DNA of 45,017 bases from contig JAEWPN010000143.1 of assembly GCA_023399455.1 (NCBI GenBank), positions 1 to 45,017 of the forward strand. The letters run 5' to 3'. Shown here piece by piece: positions 35,283 to 42,669 of the stretch. The notes below the pieces were generated by a model. The model had not been told where the DNA came from and did not search any database. It saw nothing but the letters and a program-made list of their open reading frames with translations. The number at the start of each line of letters is the position of its first letter. The stretch's first letter is position 1. The DNA comes from Bacillota bacterium (GTDB lineage Bacteria > Bacillota > Clostridia > Lachnospirales > Lachnospiraceae). The position numbers were made by a program, and so were the translations under genes.

Positions 35283-36329
35283 ATGTTAGAAGTATTGTTT
35301 CTGGAAAGTGATAATTTGAGAAAAGAATATATCATAAGCAGTCTAAAAACATGTGATTGCAGTATAACGTCGTGCTCTTTAGAGGATGAGAAGAAAACAC
35401 TGGAAGATATTTTAAAAGAAAAAACATACCATTTTGTTTTTTCCATAGATTATATTTCGTCTGTTGCAGTGGTATGCGACAAATCAGGTACCAAATATGT
35501 TTCCTGGGTATATGATCATGCGGCATTACTGCAGGATTTGGGAAATATTGGTGTTTATACAAATTATGTATTTATAAACGAATATTCTTTGTATGAAAAA
35601 TTTGTTAATAACGGACTGAAAACTATTTATTTCCTTCCGTTTACCTTGCCGGATGATAAGAGAATGTATGAGCAATATATTTGCTTCATGTATACGATGT
35701 TGTTTAAACCAGGAGAATTGGAAATATTCGACGCGATACAATGCCTGGAAGAGACGAGGAAGAGAAACGGCAACCGTTATTGGGTCAGCATGATGAATGA
35801 ATGCTTTAAAGAATATGGCGATATAAAAGAATCTTATGTAGATGAGATATACCATTTGTTAGCAAGCGAGAAGGAGTCTTTTTTTTCGTTAAAAGACCAA
35901 CTGACATTTTATATCGATGGACTTCTTAGACAAAAGGATAAGGATATCAGCTGGGAAGTTTTTACATGGTATAAGAGAAATTTCACTTCTGAATTGCTGG
36001 GAATTTTTTGGGAGTTTTACTGTTTAGCTATTTATGTAAATATATCCATAGAAGAACTGCATAGAGATACGAAAAGAAATCAATCAAGCCTTCTTCAATA
36101 TGATAGCATGAATGAAATGTGCGGTGTTTTTTTGCAGACGGTTTTTTATCTTAGGCGGATTGAATATAACATAGTATTGGGAGAGGAAAGAGAGATCTTT
36201 ACTTATATCGATGAAATGGGATTATCTGAGATAGCATTAAAACATATAGTGGAAAAGTCTCAAATACTTAATAAAGAAAAAGTAAAAATGGAGCTGCAGA
36301 AATTAAGGAGAAAATATAGAAATGAATGA
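35283..36329 (+). CDS. DUF3880 N-terminal domain fused to an unknown helical domain
   Basis: The first 110 or so of 348 residues match the N-terminal domain of the CgeB-like pair: VLFLESDNLRKEYIISSL, HFVFSIDYISSVAVVCD, KYVSWVYDHAALLQDL and NYVFINEYSLYEKFVNNGLK. The transferase domain, with its FVGSxY and GGFLLxNYQEDFL motifs, is absent; an unrecognised helical region (about 130-348) replaces it. It may be an accessory or acceptor-binding subunit, or a degenerate paralog. It overlaps the next gene by eight bases. The sequence around it is more AT-rich than its upstream neighbours. Confidence 0.55.
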   Translation: MLEVLFLESDNLRKEYIISSLKTCDCSITSCSLEDEKKTLEDILKEKTYHFVFSIDYISSVAVVCDKSGTKYVSWVYDHAALLQDLGNIGVYTNYVFINEYSLYEKFVNNGLKTIYFLPFTLPDDKRMYEQYICFMYTMLFKPGELEIFDAIQCLEETRKRNGNRYWVSMMNECFKEYGDIKESYVDEIYHLLASEKESFFSLKDQLTFYIDGLLRQKDKDISWEVFTWYKRNFTSELLGIFWEFYCLAIYVNISIEELHRDTKRNQSSLLQYDSMNEMCGVFLQTVFYLRRIEYNIVLGEEREIFTYIDEMGLSEIALKHIVEKSQILNKEKVKMELQKLRRKYRNE

Positions 36330-36996
36330 AAAGAAAATCTGTTTTATTATTTGTGCAAATGATGATCTTTTTTTTCCTGAATGCTGCAGGTATATCGGGT
36401 GCTTGGAAAAGCCGGACGATATGGAAATTGAGCTTATCGAAGTGAGAGATGCGGTATCCATGACCTCTGGATATAATGAAGGGATGGAAAGCAGCGATGC
36501 AAAATATAAGATTTACCTGCATCAGGATGTATTTATTAGAAACAAGTATTTTATTTTTGACATATTGGAAATATTTAAGGAAGATGACAGAATCGGTTTA
36601 ATCGGCCTGGTAGGAAGTCCGACGCTGCCTGCGAATGCAGTGATGTGGTATGGAAAGCGAATTGTTTTTGAGACAGAGGAGGTTCCATTTGAGGAATATA
36701 GATATCGAATGAAAGAGGATGGATATTGGGAAGTGGAGGCAGTCGACGGGCTGCTTATGGCCACCCAGTATGATATTCCATGGAGAGAGGATATATTTGA
36801 TGGCTGGGACTATTATGATATATCTCAATGCTTTGAGATGAAAAGGGCGGGATATCTTGTAGTAGTTCCTCAGCAAAGAGATGTATGGTATATTCATGAT
36901 GACAAGGTAGTGATTAGTTTATGGAATCACGATAAATATAGGCAGCGTTTTTTGGAAGAATATGGCACTGATATGAAGGCAAATACTACTATGTAG
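36322..36996 (+). CDS. StrF-type family 2 glycosyltransferase
   Basis: The 224-residue protein matches Glyco_tranf_2_5 (StrF domain) proteins: CFIICANDD (7-15), MTSGYNEGMESSDAKYKIYL, HQDVFI, LIGLVGSPTLPANAV, VDGLLMATQYDIPWREDIFD and DGWDYYDISQCFEMKRAGY. A DVWYIHDDK segment closes the domain. It is short, about one catalytic domain only. AAGGAG is inside the preceding gene, and the coding regions overlap by eight bases. Probable role is addition of one sugar to the flagellin glycan. Confidence 0.75.
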   Translation: MNEKKICFIICANDDLFFPECCRYIGCLEKPDDMEIELIEVRDAVSMTSGYNEGMESSDAKYKIYLHQDVFIRNKYFIFDILEIFKEDDRIGLIGLVGSPTLPANAVMWYGKRIVFETEEVPFEEYRYRMKEDGYWEVEAVDGLLMATQYDIPWREDIFDGWDYYDISQCFEMKRAGYLVVVPQQRDVWYIHDDKVVISLWNHDKYRQRFLEEYGTDMKANTTM

Positions 36997-37013
36997 TTTA
37001 AGGATATACGCTA

Positions 37014-38093
37014 TTATTGCGTGAGACTGCTGATTCTATGAAGGGCCGGAGCATAGTTGCCGCATTTCTCATAATATTTCAATGCTTCCGGAATATGGCT
37101 CATGCACTCATAGATAACACCTACATTATAGAATGCTTTATAGCTGTTAACGCCTTCTACAGCGTGATTTGGGATGGAAGCCGCATGAAGAAAAGCATCG
37201 ATAGCTTTTTCGAACATGATGCTGTTCATATAAATGAGTCCCATTAGAAAGACGAAATCAGCCCGTTTGGAAAAAATATCATATACGCCTTCTAATTGTA
37301 AGGCGGTTTCGTAGCGTTCGAGATATAGCAAGGAATAACCATACGATTCCACAAGTGTTTGTACGAAATCCTCTCGTTCATCCACATCCAAAGATAAAGC
37401 CTTTTCGAAATACGGCAGAGCCTTTTTGTAGTCGGCAATTCCAAAGTGGGATTGTCCCATTTGGAAGTACAGGTAAGGATCGGAGCTATTAACGTCCAGC
37501 GCCCGCTGCAGCATGGCAATATTGCGTGCCGCTTTTACGGCTCTGGTCTCAATGGTATTATAACCCACATGTTGAAAGCGAATTGGAAGGGAAACAAAGG
37601 ATAAGGCGTTCCCCTCTCTGGAAACGAGCTGCTCGTGAATAGAGCCTTGATAATAAGTGTAATCCTTATGGAAAAAACGGGCTACGCGGTCACAAATAAT
37701 ATCGGGATTGCCCTCTGGCAAATCGCCAGTTAATGCCGTGGAAAGATTATGAAGCTCTATAAGTCCTACTTGCTTTGGTGAGACAAGGTTTGGAAGTGTC
37801 AAAACAGTTTCTGCTGTTAAGGATGGGACCTCCAAATATTCATCGCAGTCGATAACCAGTATGTAGGAGTTGTGAGCTTTGGATATGGAATAATTTCTGG
37901 CGGCACTGAAGTCATTGATCCAGTTAAAGTGGAATACATTCGGAGTATAAGTGCGCGCAATATCGACGGTCCTGTCGATAGAGCCGGTATCTACAACAAC
38001 GATTTCCCAATCAAATTTAATAAGGCGACTCAGACATTCGCCGATATACTGTTCTTCATTCTTGGCAATGATACATACGGATATTGGCAGCAT
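37014..38093 (-). CDS. Family 2 glycosyltransferase with C-terminal TPR repeats
   Basis: The 359-residue protein starts with a GT-A domain: ISVCIIAKNEEQYIGECLSR (4-23), EIVVVDTGSIDRTVDIA (30-46), AARNYSISKAHN and VIDCDEYLEV with the Asp-Cys-Asp metal-binding segment. TPR-type helices follow (DPYLYFQMGQSHFGIADYKK, ALPYFEKALSLD and EALKYYEKCGNYA). The architecture is like SunS/TibC-type protein or peptide glycosyltransferases, where TPRs bind the substrate, so it could be the enzyme that places the first sugar on flagellin. It is on the minus strand, convergent with its left neighbour at 17 nt. GGAGG is seven bases upstream of its ATG. Confidence 0.8.
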   Translation of the reverse strand: MLPISVCIIAKNEEQYIGECLSRLIKFDWEIVVVDTGSIDRTVDIARTYTPNVFHFNWINDFSAARNYSISKAHNSYILVIDCDEYLEVPSLTAETVLTLPNLVSPKQVGLIELHNLSTALTGDLPEGNPDIICDRVARFFHKDYTYYQGSIHEQLVSREGNALSFVSLPIRFQHVGYNTIETRAVKAARNIAMLQRALDVNSSDPYLYFQMGQSHFGIADYKKALPYFEKALSLDVDEREDFVQTLVESYGYSLLYLERYETALQLEGVYDIFSKRADFVFLMGLIYMNSIMFEKAIDAFLHAASIPNHAVEGVNSYKAFYNVGVIYECMSHIPEALKYYEKCGNYAPALHRISSLTQ

Positions 38094-38155
38094 GATATTT
38101 CCTCCGGCAATTAGTTTATATAAAATACTAATATTTTTTAAAAATAACTAGATTT

Positions 38156-38164
38156 ATTATAGCA
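38156..38164 (-). promoter_or_regulatory. Extended -10 promoter of the TPR glycosyltransferase
   Basis: On the minus strand the sequence TGCTATAAT (38164-38156) is an extended -10 element. The -35 region is poor. It lies about 60 nt before the start codon and would give this gene a sigma-A promoter separate from its flagellar neighbours. Confidence 0.45.
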
Positions 38165-38252
38165 TGAAGAACAGGAATAAAAAAGAGCGGTATACAAGAG
38201 GAAAGAAAAGAGTAAAACGAATACAAAGGATTTAATGCGTTCATATGTGTTA

Positions 38253-38279
38253 TAATATTTTTGACAAAAAAGCCGATAT
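38253..38279 (+). promoter_or_regulatory. Sigma-28 promoter of the cytidylyltransferase pair
   Basis: TAAT (38253-38256), exactly 15 nt, and GCCGATAT (38272-38279) match the flagellin promoter apart from one base in the -35 element. The same promoter and flanks recur at 39921-39947. Confidence 0.72.
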
Positions 38280-38332
38280 ATAAAGTAAGCTTAAAAAGAA
38301 TAATATAAAGGCATGGAAAGTCGTAAATAGGT

Positions 38333-38344
38333 TGCATGGAGGCA
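38333..38344 (+). promoter_or_regulatory. CsrA-type motif in the cytidylyltransferase leader
   Basis: TGC (38333-38335) pairs with GCA (38342-38344) around the loop ATGGAG; CATGGAGG fits CANGGANG. The stem is only 3 bp. The motif is conserved in the second leader at 39983-39994. Confidence 0.4.
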
Positions 38345-38364
38345 CGAGATAAGAAAAGGCTAAT

Positions 38365-38393
38365 AGCCATTCATGTAATATACGTGGATGGCT
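38365..38393 (+). promoter_or_regulatory. Leader hairpin before the first cytidylyltransferase
   Basis: AGCCAT (38365-38370) pairs with ATGGCT (38388-38393), and five further pairs including two G-U extend the stem to 11 bp around a 7-nt loop (TAATATA). It is 34 nt before the start codon and lacks a T-run, so it is a leader structure rather than an obvious terminator. Confidence 0.5.
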
Positions 38394-38427
38394 TATTTTG
38401 AATAATTAGTAAAAAGGTGATAAAATT

Positions 38428-39132
38428 ATGAATATTGCTCTTATTTTAGCAGGAGGTGTCGATCCCCGATTTGAGATGGACGTGCCTAAGCAGTTTGTCA
38501 ATGTGTTTAATAGGCCCATTATCGTGTATACTTTAGAGATTTTTCAAAATCATCCTGAAATTGACGAAATTATAATTACCTGTTTGAACGGTTGGCAGGA
38601 GATGGTAAAAGTGTATGCAAAGCAATTCAATATTACCAAACTGACAAAGATCATTCAGGGAGGTAGGGATGCGCAGGAATCTACTTATCAAGGATTGATG
38701 GCCATGCAGGAAAAGATGGGCAGAGGCGATATTGTTGTCGTCCATGATGCGATAAGACCCATGGTTTCTGACGAATTGATTTCTTCCAGTATACAGCTAT
38801 GCAAGAAAAAAGGTATGGGCATTGCGGCGATATATACTATGGATACTATCATGCGTTCGGAAAATGGGCTGGAAGGGGAAGAGAGCATTAATCGATACGA
38901 AATTATGAAGGTACAGACACCCCAGGCATTTGATTATGATTATATTTGGGCGCTTCATAATGAAGCATTGCAAAAAAACTGTGTTGGAGCATGGGATAAC
39001 AGTACTATGATTACAAAGATGGGGCAGAAGGTATACTTTTCAGAAGGTTCGGAATTAAACCTGAAAATTAATACGCTTGAGGATGTTGAGATATTTCGGG
39101 CTTTGTATTGTATGAAAAGAGACGAAGGATAG
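38428..39132 (+). CDS. IspD/TarI-like cytidylyltransferase 1
   Basis: The 234-residue protein belongs to the IspD/TarI nucleotidyltransferase family, which joins CTP to an alcohol phosphate (methylerythritol or ribitol phosphate). Landmarks are ALILAGGVDPRFEMDVPKQF (4-23), GGRDAQEST (78-86), HDAIRP (106-111) and KVQTPQAF. The loop that usually reads GxGxR here has Asp12 in place of the second glycine (GGVDPR), which might affect CTP binding. A housekeeping IspD is expected elsewhere; the sigma-28 promoter and glycan context argue for a CDP-activated flagellar modification. It is followed closely by a second paralog. Confidence 0.75.
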   Translation: MNIALILAGGVDPRFEMDVPKQFVNVFNRPIIVYTLEIFQNHPEIDEIIITCLNGWQEMVKVYAKQFNITKLTKIIQGGRDAQESTYQGLMAMQEKMGRGDIVVVHDAIRPMVSDELISSSIQLCKKKGMGIAAIYTMDTIMRSENGLEGEESINRYEIMKVQTPQAFDYDYIWALHNEALQKNCVGAWDNSTMITKMGQKVYFSEGSELNLKINTLEDVEIFRALYCMKRDEG

Positions 39133-39142
39133 GTTGATGTAA

Positions 39143-39856
39143 ATGAACATAGCAATATTGTTGGCTGGGGGTTATGGCGCCCGTACAGAGCAGGATATAC
39201 CAAAGCAGTTTATAAACGTATATGATAAGCCCTTAATTATATATACGCTGGAGAATTTCGAAAGACATCCAGATATCGATGCGATTCTTGTGGTATGTTT
39301 GGAGGGCTGGCATGAAATATTACGCGCTTATGCCAGACAATATCATATTGATAAATTACGGTGGATTGTCAGCGGCGGTAACGACGGACAAGAATCTACT
39401 CGTAACGGAATCAAGGCATTGAAAGATGTATGTGATGCAGATGATATTATTGTGGTGCACGATTCTATCCGGCCATATCTTCCCGGGGAAGTGATTTCCG
39501 ACGCTATTGTGAAGTGCAGAAAATATGGCTCGGGATTAAGTGCCATAAGGTGTCAGGAGACTATAGTCAGAACGGAAAACGGCATCTGCGGAGCGGATGG
39601 AATCGGCAGGCAGGAAATTATGCGTGTACAGACTCCTCAGGCATATCTTTATGGAAACGCGGCATGGGCTTACGAAGAAGCAGAAAAGCGAAATATAACG
39701 AATGAAGTATATATTAATACATTGATGCTCCGTTTAGGAGAAACAGTGTATTTTTCCTTGGGGACTGAAAAAAATATAAAGATAACGACTGTGGATGACT
39801 TGGAAATGTTTAAGGCGTTGTGCCGTATGGAGAGGGAAAGCTGGATTAAGGAATGA
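39143..39856 (+). CDS. IspD/TarI-like cytidylyltransferase 2
   Basis: The 237-residue paralog keeps the full glycine-rich loop AILLAGGYGARTEQDIPKQF (4-23), plus GGNDGQEST, VVHDSIRPYL and RVQTPQAYLYG. It is similar to the upstream copy throughout, so the two arose by duplication. They may work as a heteromeric pair or use different alcohol phosphates. The second copy looks catalytically standard while the first has a changed loop. It starts 10 nt after copy 1 and shares its sigma-28 promoter. Confidence 0.78.
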   Translation: MNIAILLAGGYGARTEQDIPKQFINVYDKPLIIYTLENFERHPDIDAILVVCLEGWHEILRAYARQYHIDKLRWIVSGGNDGQESTRNGIKALKDVCDADDIIVVHDSIRPYLPGEVISDAIVKCRKYGSGLSAIRCQETIVRTENGICGADGIGRQEIMRVQTPQAYLYGNAAWAYEEAEKRNITNEVYINTLMLRLGETVYFSLGTEKNIKITTVDDLEMFKALCRMERESWIKE

Positions 39857-39920
39857 GAAGGCGGCAGGAAAGGGCTGGGTTTGATAGTTGTTGAATTGTA
39901 GAATTACCTTACCTATGTTA

Positions 39921-39947
39921 TAATATTTCTACAGAATAAGCCGATAT
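39921..39947 (+). promoter_or_regulatory. Sigma-28 promoter of the phosphotransferase operon
   Basis: TAAT (39921-39924), exactly 15 nt, and GCCGATAT (39940-39947) repeat the promoter seen at 38253-38279. It precedes the CDP-glycerol phosphotransferase-like gene by about 200 nt. Confidence 0.72.
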
Positions 39948-39982
39948 ATAAATTAGGCCAATATACATAGCCATATAAAGAT

Positions 39983-39994
39983 TGCATGGAAGCA
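39983..39994 (+). promoter_or_regulatory. CsrA-type motif in the phosphotransferase leader
   Basis: TGC (39983-39985) pairs with GCA (39992-39994) around the loop ATGGAA; CATGGAAG fits CANGGANG. The motif survives in both leader copies although flanking bases diverged. Confidence 0.4.
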
Positions 39995-40061
39995 TAAGAT
40001 AAAAAAGGCAATGAGTAAAGAATACTCACATGAACAAAGAACAATAGAGTAAAGCAACTCA

Positions 40062-40100
40062 TAACAGCCACCCATGATGCTTATGCACGGGTGGCTGTTA
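40062..40100 (+). promoter_or_regulatory. Strong leader hairpin before the phosphotransferase gene
   Basis: TAACAGCCACCC (40062-40073) and GGGTGGCTGTTA (40089-40100) form a perfect 12-bp stem with a 15-nt loop. There is no T-run after it. It sits about 50 nt before the start codon and may stabilise the mRNA or act as a regulatory structure; attenuation is possible but not shown. Confidence 0.55.
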
Positions 40101-40152
40101 TGATGGAAACAGGGAAAAGGAAACTCTGAATAAGGAAAGGCCAAATTAAGAT

Positions 40153-41517
40153 ATGAGAAAATGGCAGCAGGAGAAACTCTTTGAGATAACAGGGAATTTG
40201 GATGAATTACATCGCTCCATTCAGAAATCCGTAATAAACAGCGATTATGAAACTTCTATGATGCTTTTGGCCGACTGTCAGGAAAGTGCAATCAATGTTG
40301 GAAATGTCATTGAGGAAATCGAAGGAAAAGGCTGTATTACGGTGAGATATCTTGAAGAATATTGTGAGATTCTTTATTCCATCAGTCAGCGGATCGGCCG
40401 CCCCGTAATTAATGAATCCGATCGGGAGACAGAGAGTGTTTTTCGGTTATTGTATAACGAGATAAAAAAAATAAAGAAAAGCATTACAGAGGATATTACA
40501 ATCAGAAAAGAAGTAGTATTTCTTCCTTATAAGGCTTCCATGTGGGATTCGCTGGAAAGCATCTATCTGGCGGCTAAGGGAGATCCTGATTGCGATGCTT
40601 ACTGCGTTCCGATTCCGTATTTTGATAAGAGCTCCGACGGAAGCTTTCGTGAGATGCACTATGAAGGAACGCAATACCCTATGGATATCGAAATAACCTC
40701 GTGGGAGACATATTCCTTCGAAGAGAGAAGGCCGGATGCTATCTATATTCATAATCCTTATGATGGGTGGAACATTGTGACCAGCGTACACCCAAGGTAT
40801 TATGCAAGTAACCTTTGTAAGTTTACCGATTTGTTAGTATATGTTCCTTATTTTGTATTGAATGAAATCGAACCGGGCGATCAAAATGCGATAGAGTGCA
40901 TGAAGCATTTCTGCGTTCTTCCAGGTACTATTTATTCGAATAAGGTGATTCTGCAATCAGAAAATATGCGTCAGATATATATTAAAGAGTTCGTGAAAGA
41001 ATGGGAGGCACAAGGGCAGAAGATTGACAGGAGGATGCTGGAGGAACGATTTCTGGGAATTGGATCGCCGAAATTCGATAGAGCAGCGGATAGGAAAAAG
41101 GAAGATTTTGCAGTTCCTGAGGAATGGAAGAAGCTGATGATAAGTCCGGAAGGAAGCCTGAAAAAGATTATTTTATACAATACCAGTGTTGGGGCACTGC
41201 TTCAATATGGTGCGAAAATGATTGATAAAATGAAAAGTGTTTTTACTATTTTCAAAGGGATGGATGAAATAATATTATGGTGGCGTCCACACCCGTTGAT
41301 AGAAGCAACCATATCTGCTATGCATCCGGATTTATGGAAACAGTATGAAATGTTGATAAGGCAATATAAAGAAGAAGACTGGGGGATTTATGATGATACT
41401 CCGGATGTTCACAGGGCAATAGTAATAAGCGATGCTTATTATGGGGATTGGAGTAGCCTGGTGACGATGTATCAGGGGACGGGAAAGCTAATAATGATAC
41501 AGAATCCTACTATTTAA
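40153..41517 (+). CDS. CDP-glycerol glycerophosphotransferase-like protein
   Basis: The 454-residue protein has a helical N-terminal part (about 1-115), then a domain like TagB/TagF CDP-glycerol phosphotransferases: VVFLPYKASMWDSLESIYLA (about 119-138), YFDKSSDGSF, ILYNTSVGALL, WWRPHPLIEATI (the conserved RPHP-type motif) and VISDAYYGDWSSLVTMYQGT near the end, corresponding to the TDYSS region of TagF. Such enzymes transfer an alcohol phosphate from CDP to a glycan, leaving a phosphodiester. With the CDP-forming enzymes upstream and sigma-28 control, flagellin glycan decoration is the best hypothesis. The natural donor is unknown. It leads an operon of tightly spaced genes. Confidence 0.72.
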   Translation: MRKWQQEKLFEITGNLDELHRSIQKSVINSDYETSMMLLADCQESAINVGNVIEEIEGKGCITVRYLEEYCEILYSISQRIGRPVINESDRETESVFRLLYNEIKKIKKSITEDITIRKEVVFLPYKASMWDSLESIYLAAKGDPDCDAYCVPIPYFDKSSDGSFREMHYEGTQYPMDIEITSWETYSFEERRPDAIYIHNPYDGWNIVTSVHPRYYASNLCKFTDLLVYVPYFVLNEIEPGDQNAIECMKHFCVLPGTIYSNKVILQSENMRQIYIKEFVKEWEAQGQKIDRRMLEERFLGIGSPKFDRAADRKKEDFAVPEEWKKLMISPEGSLKKIILYNTSVGALLQYGAKMIDKMKSVFTIFKGMDEIILWWRPHPLIEATISAMHPDLWKQYEMLIRQYKEEDWGIYDDTPDVHRAIVISDAYYGDWSSLVTMYQGTGKLIMIQNPTI

Positions 41518-41549
41518 AGATGCAACTGATAAATGATAAGGAATGTAAC

Positions 41550-42650
41550 ATGAAAAAGGAAAAAATATACGTAACGCAATCTTCCATGCCTTCCTACGAA
41601 GAATACATAGAAGCAATTAAACCATTGTGGGAAAGCCGCTGGCTGACCAATATGGGACAGTATCATTATGAATTGGAGCAAAGACTGGGAGAATATCTTG
41701 GTGTGCCGGAGTTATCGTTGATGGTAAATGGGCATTTGGCGTTGGAATTGGCAATTCAGGCAATGGAATTTCCAGAAGGGGGAGAAGTCATTACTACTCC
41801 CTTTACTTTTATCTCCACAACACATGCAATAGTAAGAAATCGCTTGAATCCAGTTTTTTGTGATGTAAAGCTTAGCGACGGAACGATTGATGAAGCGAAG
41901 ATAGAAGCATTGATTACGGAAAATACAGTTGCAATCGTGCCTGTGCATGTATATGGAAATGTGTGCAATGTAGAGGCAATTCAAAAAATAGCAGATCAGT
42001 ATGGTCTAAAGGTAATATACGATGCCGCACATGCCTTCGGTGTGAAGTACAAAGGAGAAGGAATTGGGAGTTATGGTGATGCGTCCATATTCAGCTTTCA
42101 TGCAACCAAGGTATTTCACACGATAGAAGGGGGAGCGGTTTCTTTTTCCGAACGGAAGCTTTATGATAAGTTGTATAATCTGAAGAACTTTGGTATTCGG
42201 GGGGAGGAACTCGTGATAGATGTCGGAGCAAATGCAAAAATGAATGAATTTTGTGCGATTATGGGGTTATGTAATCTGAACCATATAGAGGAATCATTCA
42301 GTGCAAGGAAGCTACGGCATGAGATATATGAAAAGAAATTGAAGGAAGTAACGGGGATAAGACTTTTTGATAAGAAGGAAGCAGTGGAATCAAATTATGC
42401 TTATTTCCCGATTTTGGTGGAGGATGGTTATAGAATAAACCGTGATAGTTTGTATAATTTATTGAGAGAAAACAATATTTTTACCAGGAAATATTTTTAT
42501 CCATTAACATCAGAACAAGAGTGTTTTAATTCTAAATATAAAAATGTGAGTTTAGATAATGCAAGAGCGCTTTCAGATCGTGTATTAGTATTACCTTTAT
42601 ATGAGGCATTAAATTTAAGTGTGATAGAAGAGATTGTTGATAGAATTTGA
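41550..42650 (+). CDS. DegT/DnrJ/EryC1/StrS-type sugar aminotransferase
   Basis: The 366-residue PLP enzyme converts a keto group of a nucleotide sugar to an amine, usually with glutamate as donor. Motifs include SRWLTNMGQY (29-38), TTPFTFISTTHAI (82-94), YDAAHAFG with Asp158 and His161, and SFHATKVFHTIEGG with the PLP Lys187. I chose the ATG at 41550, preceded by AAGGA; an in-frame ATG at 41520 has no ribosome binding site. The nucleotide sugar is unknown; sugars such as 4-amino-4,6-dideoxyhexoses on flagellin are made by this family. Confidence 0.85.
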   Translation: MKKEKIYVTQSSMPSYEEYIEAIKPLWESRWLTNMGQYHYELEQRLGEYLGVPELSLMVNGHLALELAIQAMEFPEGGEVITTPFTFISTTHAIVRNRLNPVFCDVKLSDGTIDEAKIEALITENTVAIVPVHVYGNVCNVEAIQKIADQYGLKVIYDAAHAFGVKYKGEGIGSYGDASIFSFHATKVFHTIEGGAVSFSERKLYDKLYNLKNFGIRGEELVIDVGANAKMNEFCAIMGLCNLNHIEESFSARKLRHEIYEKKLKEVTGIRLFDKKEAVESNYAYFPILVEDGYRINRDSLYNLLRENNIFTRKYFYPLTSEQECFNSKYKNVSLDNARALSDRVLVLPLYEALNLSVIEEIVDRI

Positions 42651-42669
42651 TAATAGGATTAGGAGAGAG

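Larger units (their letters stand above)
38251..38360 (+). repeat. Duplicated promoter-leader, copy 1
   Basis: This stretch resembles 39919-40010: both start TGTTATAATATTT, share GCCGATATATAAA, ATATAAAG, TTGCATGGA(A/G)GCA and ATAAGA-AAAGGC-like blocks, with differences in between. It is a diverged duplicate of a sigma-28 promoter plus leader. Confidence 0.6.
38094..38427. other. Divergent intergenic region with sigma-28 leader
   Basis: The 334-nt region holds a minus-strand extended -10 element (38156-38164), then a plus-strand sigma-28 promoter (38253-38279), a CsrA-type motif (38333-38344) and a hairpin (38365-38393). No coding region is supported. Confidence 0.6.
39919..40010 (+). repeat. 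Duplicated promoter-leader, copy 2
   Basis: This is the second copy of the promoter-leader described at 38251-38360. The conserved blocks are the promoter, ATATAAAG and the CATGGA motif. Downstream of the copy the two leaders differ in sequence, but both carry a GCCA-rich hairpin. Confidence 0.6.

Noticed and set aside
38261..38266. Perfect TTGACA, a potential sigma-A -35 element before the cytidylyltransferases.
   Set aside because: No -10 element occurs 16-18 nt downstream, and the duplicate leader at 39.9 kb lacks TTGACA while keeping the sigma-28 elements.
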